NCBI GenBank assembly: GCA_015680685.1
Contig: MNCI01001941.1
Location: forward strand, 585,594-645,593
Direction of reading: 5' to 3'
Length of the DNA stretch: 60,000 bases
Origin: Gnetum montanum
Lineage: Eukaryota > Streptophyta > Gnetopsida > Gnetales > Gnetaceae
In this document: piece by piece, positions 47,901 to 58,830 of the stretch
How the letters are laid out: every line of letters begins with the position of its first letter
How positions within the stretch are numbered: the first letter of the stretch is position 1
Position numbers and translations under genes: made by a program
The notes under the pieces: model-generated
Database searches by the model: none
What the model saw: the letters and a program-made list of their open reading frames with translations, nothing else
What the model was told of the DNA's origin: nothing

Positions 47901-49210
47901 GAAAGAAAACACATGTAGCTGTGGTAACAATGGTCAAAGAAATGAAATCAAAAGAGGAGAAAAGGATGCTTGGTGATCACTTTGGACTACCAATGGCTTC
48001 CTCTTCCTTGTGATGAAAATCACAAGGATGATAAGTTCTTCCAAACTCAAGTTTACATATTAACTGGTCTCTAGAAAAATTGAAGCTTGGATAAGTCCAA
48101 ATAAACTTAGCTAGTATTTGAAAAAACTATGTGTATTTACTATTATTAAACTAAGTCCTAAATCTTATAATATGGTGAAAGTAAAGTTAAGAAAATATAA
48201 ACACTTTTATCAAACTATTCAACTATCTTTACTTCACCTTGCAAGTGAGTGAATTTTTTCCACTATAACAAAGCTACCAAGTCTATGTAGTCTAGACTAT
48301 ATGTTGCCTATATAAAGTAGTCTTACATCTAATTCTTAATCAAAATTTCACAAAATATATTTCCAATCTTCCTTAGAGAAAAAATTCTATACAAAAATAA
48401 AAAAAAGAGAAAAATTCAATGGGGTTTTGAAAAAATAAAATAGTAGAATCATGTAGAATCTTAAACATTAAAACAAGGTACTATTGACATGAGGAAATAC
48501 TTTGAAAAATAAAGCTATTTCAACTTAGCCAAAACTACCAAAAATTTGTTAAGCCCTTGGGCTCACACAAGAAATTTGAAATAAGCCTACTATTAACACA
48601 ACAAAATGCTTTGAAAAGGAAACTAAAGTTGTTTTAAAGCTAATTGATAAATGCCAACAATCACTAAAAATAGAGCTATTTAAGTAATTTGACAATTCCA
48701 AGAATGAGATGCCAAGGACAATAAAATCTTTTCCAATAGCTAAGAAACTAAGATAAAGTAAGGAAATAAGATTTAACTTACAATATATAAGCAAATTAGT
48801 TGAATCATATCTAAAGTTACAAGAACATTGTATAGGAAATCACTCTTAGCTTTTCAAGTATTTTCCCAGTACCCCCTTCTTTAAACAAATCTTCTTTGGA
48901 ATTTATATAATAGCCCCTAGTAGTTACAACTATTACCCAAATTTAAAGTTTTAGTTACATCACATTTATCTTATATCATGAAAAGACATGGGATAACTAT
49001 TCTATTAATAAATTTCCCTCATTCCTTGTCTTTACTATGGATCATTGAACTTAGAAGGTGGGGATGAATTTCCTAGTTTAAAATTCCTTTTACACAAGGA
49101 GCATATTGATTTTAACATGGTTCCCCAACTTGGGTATTCCACACTCAAATGATAGTTTTCAAGGATACTTTCAGATTTTGTTCCTTCCAAATCATGGTTT
49201 GAAGTGTCCA
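47901..49210. other. AT-rich spacer, no gene
   Basis: Decayed sequence after gag with short lysine-rich open stretches up to about 48000. Nothing recognised beyond that. The minus-strand open stretch 48549-48794 lacks any supporting feature. Confidence 0.4.
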
Positions 49211-49420
49211 CATCTTATACAATCTTCAAGCCCCACTCCAGAGTGTTGTCAAGCTACACCAACCACTTAATCTCACAATGTCTCATCAGGCTTGGAATGT
49301 GATTTCTAGGCTTCTACAACCTTTACAATCTTGAGATCCACTTAGGAGTGTTATGCCACAACTCCAACCACTCAATCCTGCAGGATCTCAACAAGCTCAA
49401 TCAAGATGCCTTCCCATAGC
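49211..49420. repeat. About 110-bp imperfect tandem duplication
   Basis: Two adjacent units each read acaatctt.a....ccact...gagtgtt.tg.ca...ctccaaccactcaatc.ca. The wording (gagtgttgtcaagctacaccaac) is of a kind seen in plant LTR leaders, but I cannot name the element. Confidence 0.5.
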
Positions 49421-49739
49421 AAGAACATCAACCCCATAGTGAAATAGGGGAGGACAATCATTATAAGGGATGAACGCAACTTAGTTTGCTAATCCTTATA
49501 CTTTGAGGTACAACACACTTTTACACTGGACAAATGATAATACATTGAGGAACAATAATGATCACAAATGATTAGACAATGATAGTATAAGAGCTTACAC
49601 TTTTTCTAATGCATACAATGTCTTCTTAAAGGTACCATGTTTTCAAATCCATCTTGAAACTCATATATTGGCTAGTTAACCATGGATAATAGTCATGGAA
49701 TATGTCTTCTTTATTCCTAAGACATATTTCTATATTTTC

Positions 49740-50010
49740 CTTCTATTCTGGGAAGATGTCTTTATCTAGGAAAGATGTCTTTCTCAAATATCCATTATGG
49801 AAAGGTGTCTTTGTCTCAGGAAAGATGTCTTTCTAAAACTAGTCTTCATACTTCCTTTCTAAAAAGATGTCTTTCTAAAATTGGCCTGAATTCTGTGAAG
49901 ATGTCATTTCTTAAGGAAAAACATCTACTATTTCTTGAAGATGTCTTTTCGATAGCATCCTTTAGTTCTTTCAAGAAGTCTACTATTTCTCAAAGATGTC
50001 TTTCTTCAAC
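49740..50010. repeat. Irregularly spaced AAGATGTCTTTCT motif, about 9 copies
   Basis: The core aagatgtctttct recurs at irregular 18-50 base spacing with variants aaggtgtctttgt, gaagatgtcttttc and aagatgtcatttc. An open stretch 49775-50023 comes from it and is not a gene. Confidence 0.75.
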
Positions 50011-50173
50011 TCCCTTTGCATGATGAATTCTTTATTCCTTTTCCATGCTCATTAAACTTCTACAAACCTTCTTGTCTTGATCCAAGGAATTATCTTACAA
50101 GCACAAAAATCACACACACACAAAAAACCCATGTTCTCCATTTTTCTTAAGGTTTTGACATACAAAAGGATCA

Positions 50174-50177
<4 letters not shown>

Positions 50178-50221
<44 letters not shown>
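50178..50221. repeat. (TC)n microsatellite
   Basis: Uninterrupted dinucleotide run of about 22 units. It generates a Leu-Ser repeat on one strand and an Arg-Glu repeat on the other, which should not be annotated as protein. Confidence 0.97.
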
Positions 50222-50225
<4 letters not shown>

Positions 50226-50634
50226 TCCATACAACCCCCAATTATTGGAATGGTGGGGTGACCACTTTGAAGCACTTCTTGAATATTTTGTAGTCACAAG
50301 TGACTATTTTTCTCCCTCTTAAACTTATTTTCTTTTCAAAATTTTATTTTTTAATAGACTTAGAGTGCCTACATGTCATAGTGCTTAACAACATGTAACC
50401 TAGGATGGGACTACAACTCGTAACCCCTCACACTAGTAAAATTTTCTAAATTTTCATCTTTATTTCTTCAATAGACTATGGTTAACAATTACTCATAACC
50501 TCTAATTATGATCTCCTAAATCTACAAAATTTTTAAAACTTCCTAGAGATATCAAAAATAATTACATTTTTACTTGGATGATCAATCGTGGTAGACTGTA
50601 ACCTATAATGATTTTGTAGTTACCTTCTTGACTC

Positions 50635-50679
50635 NNNNNNNNNNNNNNNNNNNNNNNNNNNNNNNNNNNNNNNNNNNNN
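50635..50679. other. Assembly gap (45 N)
   Basis: Unknown bases in an AT-rich spacer. The flanks show no duplication. Confidence 0.97.
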
Positions 50680-50930
50680 AGTAATGCACAATAATACATA
50701 GGCTTCTTCTCCCCATTTTAGACATAACGAAAAAGGCGAGGCAAGCTCCCATTAAATAGATGCATAGATGAAAAAATGTTTTTGATGTTTTATTTTTGTT
50801 GTTTTTATTTTTGTGTTGAATAAGAATAGAAAAAATTGAAAAGACTCACATGAAAAGACAATGTCTTATCCCCATATCTTTGCATAGAGATGTCAACCGA
50901 TGATCATCCAAAGGTTTGGTGAAGGCATTA

Positions 50931-51401
50931 TGTAATGTCCCATCCCTTGTTAATGTTGGAAGAAATTATAAAAATATAATTAACCCTCAAATGAAGAGGT
51001 GCCTTGTTATGAGGAGTTACCATTATTCATGTATCCCTTGGGAATGGATTGGACCTATGTTATTTAAGGTTGGGTTTAGAGATCATGCCAACATAGAGTT
51101 ACAAAGCCTAGAAAGGCAAGTGGTAGGAGCTAGATGAAGTAGGACAAGAAGGGACTAATCACCTCTTTAGTTGGAGAATCTAACCATGGTGGTAGTGTTA
51201 GATTTTCTCTAAGGATTAAGTGGCATGAGAAGATAACCCAAAGCGTGTTATAGTACACTTTTTCTTATTAATAATTTTTTTTCACTTTTCATTTCTATTT
51301 TGTGTACCAGTTATTCATTTACCAGTTAATTTAGTTTGAATACAGTGAATGCGATAAACAAAAGAACATATTTTTACAACATTCAAGAATGGGAAGTTAC
51401 A
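50931..51401 (+). repeat. Chromovirus-type 5' LTR
   Basis: 471 bp with TGTAATGTCC at the start and TTACA at the end, an inverted TGTAA/TTACA pair. It is directly followed by a primer site, which fixes it as a 5' LTR in plus orientation. LTRs beginning TGTAA and using an initiator-Met primer are usual for Tekay/Del-like chromoviruses. The partner LTR is not in the window. Confidence 0.72.
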
Positions 51402-51403
51402 TT

Positions 51404-51415
51404 TGGTATTAGAGC
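51404..51415 (+). other. Primer-binding site (initiator Met tRNA type)
   Basis: TGGTATTAGAGC starts two bases after the LTR end. It is the standard plant TGGTATCAGAGC with one C-to-T change. Confidence 0.8.
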
Positions 51416-51587
51416 AAACCATGATACAGGAGGCAAAGTGGAAGGAAAATATTATTTTATTTATTATTATTGTAAAACAAAACTACATCCAAGTAGATTA
51501 TATGTAAAAAAAAGAAAGGAAGAAGGGGAACAAAAAAAAAGGGAAGATATGGAATACAAAGAATGAGAAAACAAAATAGAATAGTGA

Positions 51588-53480
51588 TCATTTGTTGTGA
51601 TCAAATGAGTCAAGGAGATCTGTGACTATCTTTAGTTGTGCTTCCCATTCTTCATCAATGGCATCCTTCTTGCTGAGCACTATCTTGCATCTAGCCAAAC
51701 CATCACACAATTATTTAATGTAATTAGTCACACTTCTTACTAGAGTCACTAATTCCTCCTTTCTCTTAAGTTGGGTTTTTAGAATCTTCATCTAAATTGA
51801 TCGATCATCCATGTCTTTCTACCATTTCTTCTCTTTCATTTGCACAAATAAGATTAAAATTATGAGTTATGAATAAAAAAATTAAATAGAGAGAAGAAAG
51901 GAGTGGTGGAAAAGAATAATAACTATTTACCTAAAGTTGATCATTATTAATTTGAAAAAACCATTCGTGGGTTTTCAAGTGGTGAGCCACCTATGTAGCA
52001 CTCTCCAATTCTCCTAAGAGTTACTCTAGATCTTTGACAACATCCAAATCATCCTTGGGAATTGGATGCAAAGATGATGGAATTCTAGCCTATACCAATT
52101 AAACTCTTGTTATCGAAAATTCACTAACCAATATGCTAAATAAACACTAATTTCTTCTTTGAAAACCTTCACTATCTATTCCATCAAATAAGGAGAACCT
52201 AAGATAGAGAAAGAAGGAATCACTGGAATAGACCTAGAAGGTAGAGTTGGCACCACTTGTGGAAAGGAGCCTGTTACAGGTGTTACAAAAATAGATGACA
52301 TGCCTAATGATCTAGATGGAGAAATGGAAGATAAAAAATGGGAGTTTTCTTAGAACTAGCACTTACATCATCTCTCTCCATTTCTTGGATAAAGTATCTT
52401 TGACCCAAAGACATTTGCAACACAAACATGATCAACATCATATAATAAGAGGAAAAGGAAAGTATTCAAATCTTAAAATAATTAAAATTTACTTCTAGTT
52501 CTTTTTCTTCATCTTATCTTGTACTTTGTTGTTAAGTTTGTTGTTGGGTTTTTTGTCTTGTACTTTATTTTTGTTATTGAGATTATTCAAAACCTTGCCT
52601 AGTATATTACCTCTATAAACAAAAGAGAATTTATTAGAAAAGAAATAAGACATTAAACTAGGCTAGTATGTATATGTTTATATATCCTTGGTAGGTGTGA
52701 TTTGTTGTTGAGAATGAACCCTTCCAAAGGTTGAAGCACCTTGAATGTTTGAAGTACCTTGAACATTTTCAATTTTTGTAGCCCCAACTTGGGCACTCTG
52801 GATTGGTTCATTCTACATCCTAGATTGAACTGTTAATAAATACATGAAGAAACATAAGTAACAATAAAAATATAAGATAGATGAACATATAATGTACCTC
52901 TCTACTTCTCCCTTGATTTATGGCCTATTGCAAAACCAATTGACCCTTCTTGCCATCCTCAATCTTACTCCTTATAATTCTATCCTCTTCAATAAATTTA
53001 GAACATAAAATAGGATTGTAACAACTAAAAAGTCTAGTGGTAGGATAACAATTTAGGATTAAACACATGATCAAGGGTACAAAATCTATGGTACAAGGAT
53101 TTTTGGGATTTTTTTTGTTGGCAGTAGCGTCATTCATGACATTGTATAAGTTAAAAACCCAAGATAAGGACCAATCATAAACTCTACCATTTTTAGCACC
53201 GTGAAGTATATAAACAAAATAGGCACTAACAAAGGCTTTTTATTGATGCCATAAGACCATGCTATTAATGAATTGGCATAATTCAAACTAGATTTCATTG
53301 ATAAAATCACCACGAAGAAATTGGCTTTTATGGATAGTAGGCCCACATACATAAATGGATAATTTGTTTTGGAAAAATGATTTAAACTTAGGGAAAAAAA
53401 TCAAGGGAAGTAAAAGGTCCTCCCCATTGTGAAAACCAAAAACTATCCAAATTTCAACAAGAGTAATTGTTAGTGCTTTA
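51588..53480 (-). pseudogene. Second minus-strand spliced ORF, unknown function
   Basis: Lies between the plus-oriented LTR/PBS at 50931-51415 and a plus-strand gag. Minus-strand pieces with coding character, in order: about 53480-52890 (FQNKLSIYVCGPTI, GRVYDWSLSWVFNLY, NPCTIDFVPLIMCLILN) ending at a GTACATT donor near 52898; a Gln/Thr/Gly-rich exon at about 52823-52690 after a good attaacag acceptor; a Lys/Asn-rich piece at about 52610-52500 after tttgtttatag; a Pro/Ser-rich piece near 52325-52160; then WFFQINNDQL and a coiled-coil end AIDEEWEAQLKIVTDLLDSF to the TGA at 51588-51590. Exon-intron texture recalls the antisense gene in element B, but I see no convincing residue similarity. Several in-frame stops. 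Confidence 0.55.
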
Positions 53481-54230
53481 AAAACTAATTATGAAATAGA
53501 ACTTTCATTTTTATTGTATTAATTATACCATTCAATTATTACACTTTTGCAATGTGAAGCCTTGAAAACAAGTAAGATAAGTAATTCAGACAATCATGAA
53601 GTAGTAAGATACTGAAACTCCTCCTCTTCAAGTAAATTATGCACATAATTTGAAGCTATAACTACATTATTTTGCTATAAAATAATGGACATGGAGCTAC
53701 CTAAAAGAGTTTGAGCTTGAGAAGAGCTATAATAGAAGCCTAAACAGGATGCTTTGGGGCCATGCTATTGATGGTTAAAATCCTTTGTATTGCTACTAGA
53801 AATCTTCAAGCTTCTCTACTGATGGAATCCTTCAATCCTCCACTGATATCAAGTTATGATGGGTAAAATATTTCTTCTTCTCCTATTTATAAAAGAAAAA
53901 CATGAATCTTAGTAGGAGTAAAGATTTAATTAATGATTTAATAAAGATAACATTTACTTTTCATGATTTTTTTTATTTCTAGGTTCACCAAAATAACATT
54001 TTCTCTAGCTCAAAGTAAAGTGCTCTTCAAGACAATTCCAAGAGTACCAATTTTATCAAAATCAGAGTTATGATTTGGGAGATACGACATTTGTCAAGTT
54101 ACGTGTAGTTTGAAACTTTAAAAATGTGTCTTTTCTTAATTTCTAAATTTAATTTTTTAAATTTTTATTTATATAAAAAATGAAATTATGAGGTCATGAG
54201 TTTGACTCCAATTCCTAAAATATTTTTAAA
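53481..54230. other. AT-rich spacer, no gene
   Basis: No coding frame or repeat is recognised. It may hold the 5' part of the minus-strand ORF described at 51588-53480. Confidence 0.35.
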
Positions 54231-54234
54231 AAAT

Positions 54235-54900
54235 TTATAAAAAAAAACCTTTTGTAGGGTCACGACTGGCCCTACTACCAGCTGTGGTAGGACCTATTGC
54301 ACCAGTGTGCAACATGGAACATAGGCCTTGTTGGCCAATAGCTAGCGATAGCTGGGGTAGCCCTAAGGACCGATGATCAACACCAAGGGCAGTAAGGCCA
54401 TAGGTTACAGCAAGAATAGACATGATACACCCAACGGTCTACTGCAGTCACCTTTACCAACCTACCACCACTTTTTAATTATAGGCAACCTTGCCACCGA
54501 TTATAGGCACCTTGACACTATCAATTATAGGAACCGCTAGTACTTGTAGTAGCACTATTCACATGAGTTGTGCATTGCCTATGAAGATCCTTGTGAGGGC
54601 TATGTAGACCTCTTTTATGGCCACATTGGCTCCTCTAAAGGCTACATAGGCCTCGTTTGGGGCTGTGCAGGTTCAAAAAAGGGTTGAACAAGCCCTAGGA
54701 AGGGCCTTATAGGTCCTAAGGAGGGCTATTCAGTGCCCAACACCACTACCAAGTGTATCTCGAACAACCACATTCGTAGCTCCTTACCCACCAATGTTGC
54801 CTTTATTGCAACCACTGATGTTTTCTTCTGCTATTGCATCCTTGCAGCTAGCTATGTTTCCTACCTTGCCACTGTCCCTATCTAGCAACTACTATAGCCT
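54235..54900. repeat. GC-richer island with imperfect short repeats
   Basis: It contrasts with its AT-rich surroundings. At 54480-54550 it has cacc-gattatagg-type repeats, and at 54580-54735 about five units of roughly 30 bases with the core agggctatgtaggcctc. There is no coding frame beyond 62 codons. Origin unknown; it could be part of an LTR or an inserted short element. Confidence 0.5.
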
Positions 54901-55470
54901 TTAATGATGGAAAATGTTTCATCAAAAGATAGGAAATTTGAAAATTTTTTACAATTAACAAAAATTTTGAAATTTCTACCAACTAATGGAAAATTCAAAT
55001 TCCCAACATTGACATGTTGATTTAAATAAAAAACACATAAAAATAAATTTCACAATTTCAAATTGGCTCCATGATAACCACAAGAATAAAAATTTTGTAA
55101 TTAAGCATGCTTGTCTTGAAGTAGAATTGGGATGGATGGTTGTGAAGTCTTGAACTTTATGTAAACTTTTGAAAATTTAAAACAACCATAAGTTCTGAAT
55201 TTGGAGTCTATTTTTAACCAAATGAAAATCGATTCCAATAGATTTAAACTTTCCAAACTTAATGGAATGGTTAGATTTAGATTTTGGATAATAGAAAATT
55301 AGTTTTTAGTGTATTATTAGGGGTTCTAAAATAATTAGGATTCAGTGGTCAAGTAGGAATTCATGACAAGTTCAACCTCTTTTGCAACCAATTAACTATT
55401 TTGAGATCCATAAAAAGGGCCATGAAGGCCAAGGACTACCAACATGTTTGATTTCTTCAACTTAACAATG
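54901..55470. other. Leader upstream of chromovirus gag, no gene
   Basis: AT-rich, no frame recognised. Being next to gag, it may be part of that element's 5' region. Confidence 0.35.
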
Positions 55471-55479
55471 TCCAAAACC

Positions 55480-56640
55480 TAAAGAATACATTAGAGAGTG
55501 ATGGATACCTATGTCAATGACTATATGAATGCCCTTGAGGATCAAATTAATGAAATCAATGGAGTTCAAGAAGAGCTTCATCAATAAAATCAAGGGTTCA
55601 AAATAGAGATGCAGAATATGTTTGAGAAAATTAGAAAATTATCCTAGAGTTTAGAGGATAAATGGTTAAATATGCAAGGAAATATAGATTCCTTTGTAGA
55701 CTCCATCAAGCAATTAACTAGCCATCTCACTCAACCCTCAAATCCTATCCATGTTCCACCAAGAGATCAACTTCGTCCTAGGGATTCACATCAAAATTAG
55801 CCCCCACCTTCTAGTCATTAGGATACCAAATTCCCTCCTTTAGGCCATAGAGTAGGAACCAAAGGTAAGGGATATAAGAATTGGCTTAATCCACCTAGAG
55901 AATCACTAACACAAGTTCATGCCAAGAAGGAAAAATTGGATCATTATGATGAAGCCTTTGGATCTAGTGCTAAGGAAAAAGTATAGCATGATATGATGAA
56001 GAATTACTTTGATATGTTAAATCTATCAAGTCATGAATGTTTATAAGTTATCTCTATATATTTAAGTAGCCTTATGGAAACATGGTGGAATGGACTGAGA
56101 TCTCAAGGTTTGATTACAAATTAGCTTAATTTTTTTTCAAGATTTTGAACAAAAATTTCTACTCGATTCTTTCCTCAAAGAGCAAAAAATGAGATTTGAT
56201 TCTTTAAGATTGGGAAGGTGATCTGTTGATTATTATTACAAAGAATTTTGTGATCTCTCTTGGTATGTAAGCCACTTGGATGAGGGAGAATTAGCCTCAA
56301 AGTTCATTGGTGGACTACATCCTCAAACATGAGGACATAACCCTTAAACAATTGGTGAAGCATATAGAATTACTAGAGATTATGAAGAATTGAATTAGGT
56401 AGGAAATATCCTTCAACAAGCAGTTATTTGATAAGCTACCCTTTCACAAGCAATGGTAGAAGAAACACAAATCAAAATAGCTCAATTTGGATTAGGATGT
56501 TTTGTTTGTAGTGAGGATCATTTCAAATGAGATTGTCCAAAATTACAAGCAAGGTTACAAAGGACCAATCAAATCAAAAATCAAAAACCCAATCCAAACA
56601 TGAACAAAGGGAAAATCTAAACCACCACCATAGACATGAA
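55480..56640 (+). pseudogene. Chromovirus-like gag
   Basis: A coiled-coil N-terminus (YMNALEDQINEINGVQEELH, SLEDKWLNMQGNIDSF), a Pro-rich linker, then a capsid part with DMLNLSSHE and METWWNGLRSQG (about 56000-56110), and a zinc knuckle CFVCSEDHFKxDC (about 56500-56540; C-x2-C-x4-H-x4-C). There are several stops and frameshifts between. The layout matches chromovirus gag. It may belong to the element whose 5' LTR is at 50931, but 4 kb of other sequence lie between. Confidence 0.72.
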
Positions 56641-56649
56641 GAAGATATC

Positions 56650-57110
56650 TACATTAACTAAATCAAGTTTGTATAAATTTCAATTTACTTTATTGATTTT
56701 TGAAGGTTCAATAAAAGGTAAATAGATTAAACTTTTGATTGATAGTGGTGCTAGTGATAAATTTATCTCTTAAAAGTTAATTAATTTATTAAAATTAAGT
56801 TTACCTTTTAGGAAAATTATTAAGATACAACTTGTAGATGAATTGACAATGAACAAGTATACTAGGTATGGAGAAATCACCTTTACTTTGCAAGACATGC
56901 CTTTCGTTGATGAATTCTTTGAATTTGAAATAGGTGATATTGATGCAATTTTAGGAATGTCTTTCCTACAACAATTTGATATTACTACCCAATTTGAAAC
57001 TCATATTTTAAAAGTCCCAACCATTGACAGAGTCAAGGTTCTAAGGAAGGTAGAAACAATAAAGAAAATTCACATGATAATCATTAAGTAAGACAAAATA
57101 TTAGTCAAAA
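56650..57110 (+). pseudogene. Chromovirus-like protease
   Basis: LLIDSGASDKFIS (about 56730-56770) is the catalytic box of a retropepsin. The open part 56843-57091 carries DAILGMSFLQQFD, the ILGxxFL box. Stops separate the two parts. Follows gag in plus orientation. Confidence 0.8.
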
Positions 57111-57967
57111 ATGGTGCTACGATGTTGGTTGTCAAAGTAACCCATGCTTTGAAATCTTCAAGTATTGAGATTTCAAAAGAACTAGAGGAATATAAAGATT
57201 TAGTATTTGGTGAAACTAGAGAAATGCCTCCAACAGAACAGTTGAGCATGCTATTGATATTTTTTCTAATACACAACCTATTTCAAAAGCCTCTTATAGA
57301 TTTTCCACTTCTAAATTAAGAGAATTAAAAGTAAAATTAGATAAATTATTGGAAGAAGGAAAAATTCAACCTAACATATCACATTGGGATGTAGCAGTCT
57401 TATTTGTTAAAAAGAAAGATGGTAAATTAAGATTATGCATCAATTATAGGGTGTTAAATAAAGTGATGATTAAAAATACTTATCCTTTTCCTAGAATCAA
57501 TTATTCATTTGATTAAATTATAGGTGCATATTATTTTTCAAAGATTGATTTAAAATCAAGTTATCATCAAAAGGATTACAAAGAAAGATATTGAGAAAAT
57601 CTCTTTTAGAACTAGGTATGGATTATATGAATTTTTTTTATGCCACTTGGATTAACTAATGCACCTGCAACATTCATGGCATTAATGAATAATATCTTTT
57701 ATGAATATCTTGATCAGTTTGTTATAGTATTTATGGATGATATACTTGTTTATTCTAAGTCAAGAGAAGAACATGTCAAACATTTGAAAATTACAATAGA
57801 AATTCTTAAAGAGAATTAGTTGAAAAAAAAATTAAGTAAATGTGAACTCTTAAAAATTAAGTTTTTAAGAAAGGATTGCAAGTAGATCCAATAAAAATTA
57901 GTGCAATTTGAGACTGGCCTGAGTTAAAAGATGCTACATCAGTTTGCAATTTTCTAGGCTTAATAGG
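57111..57967 (+). pseudogene. Chromovirus-like reverse transcriptase, cut by an LTR
   Basis: Motifs: [76 protein letters not shown] and the catalytic [12 protein letters not shown] (about 57720-57760), then EHVKHLK and a broken end at FLGLI. Motif wording is chromovirus type. There are several frameshifts. At 57967 it is cut by an A-family LTR; ATAGG (57963-57967) should be that insertion's duplication. RNase H and integrase would lie beyond the inserted element. Confidence 0.87.
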
Positions 57968-58675
57968 TGATGAGTGGTGAGGTACCCCTACACTCAACCA
58001 TACGAATACGAGCGTTCTCACGCGTGATCCAGTCAAACTCTGCAGATGGATTAGTTGTGGCACCTAGATAGTTATCCTTAGGTTGCAGTTCGCTGTCTTC
58101 CCACCTGGACTAGTATTATATTTGTCACATATGGTTTAGTCTAGAGTGAGGTGTATGATGTGTTCCTAATCTAACGCTACTCCTAAAGGTAGTGGAAAAT
58201 AATATTAAATTAACTAAACTAATCTAGGGGAGGAAAGGGTAAGAAAATCTAATCTAGCCTAAGTGTGATGAGCATCCGTTCCTTGATCATTCGTACACAT
58301 CTTGGACCTTGTGCATGACTACCACTNGAAGTAATATCCATCTTTATTGCCGGTCATGTGCATGTCCAAGTATGTCACACTCAAATAAAGGATATCATAC
58401 AATTACATTCAACACACTGCGGGCATACACGGGAAATTAATCTATCTTTGGAAGGATCAAACTGCCAGAGCTTTGCTACAATCTAATCTATTCATGTCAA
58501 ATAAGGGAGAGTTGCTTCTTATTTATAGATATTGTGGTGGACTACGATATCGTCTACACGATATCGTAGGGGAAGATGTGATATCGCGTACGTGAGATCG
58601 CAGGGCATGCGATATCCCAATGGACACAATATCACGTACGCAATATTGTGGCCCATGTGATATCACGTCCCATCA
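57968..58675 (-). repeat. 3' LTR of element E (A family), inserted in chromovirus RT
   Basis: About 708 bp from TGATGAG to CCATCA, minus orientation. The first 60 bases match element A's LTRs closely. The TATA box, minus strand, is at 58527-58520. The 148 bases beyond it to the U3 end hold a dense cluster of ATATCG palindromes such as acgatatcgt and gtacgcaatattgtg (58545-58670). A single N is at 58327. The block with the ttaccaagcgttac repeats seen in element A's LTR is missing around the N. Confidence 0.88.
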
Positions 58676-58715
58676 TACCCCCACGACTAAATAAAAACTC
58701 GTCCTTGAGTTACAG
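58676..58715 (-). other. Polypurine tract of element E
   Basis: The minus strand reads a gtcgtgggggta tract against the LTR edge, preceded by tcaaggacgagttttt. Both match the same positions of element A (1856-1895), confirming minus orientation and the A family. Confidence 0.75.
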
Positions 58716-58830
58716 TGATTACATAGTGGATAGGTATGGGATTATTGATGGAAAAAGAAATGGAATGATGCCACAGTGTGGGAAGAAAACATAACATACA
58801 AAATATACTACAACTACAAAAATTTGGAAC

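Noticed and set aside
50052-50322. Open frames on both strands over the (TC)n run
   Set aside because: A dinucleotide repeat is open in most frames; there is no other coding sign.
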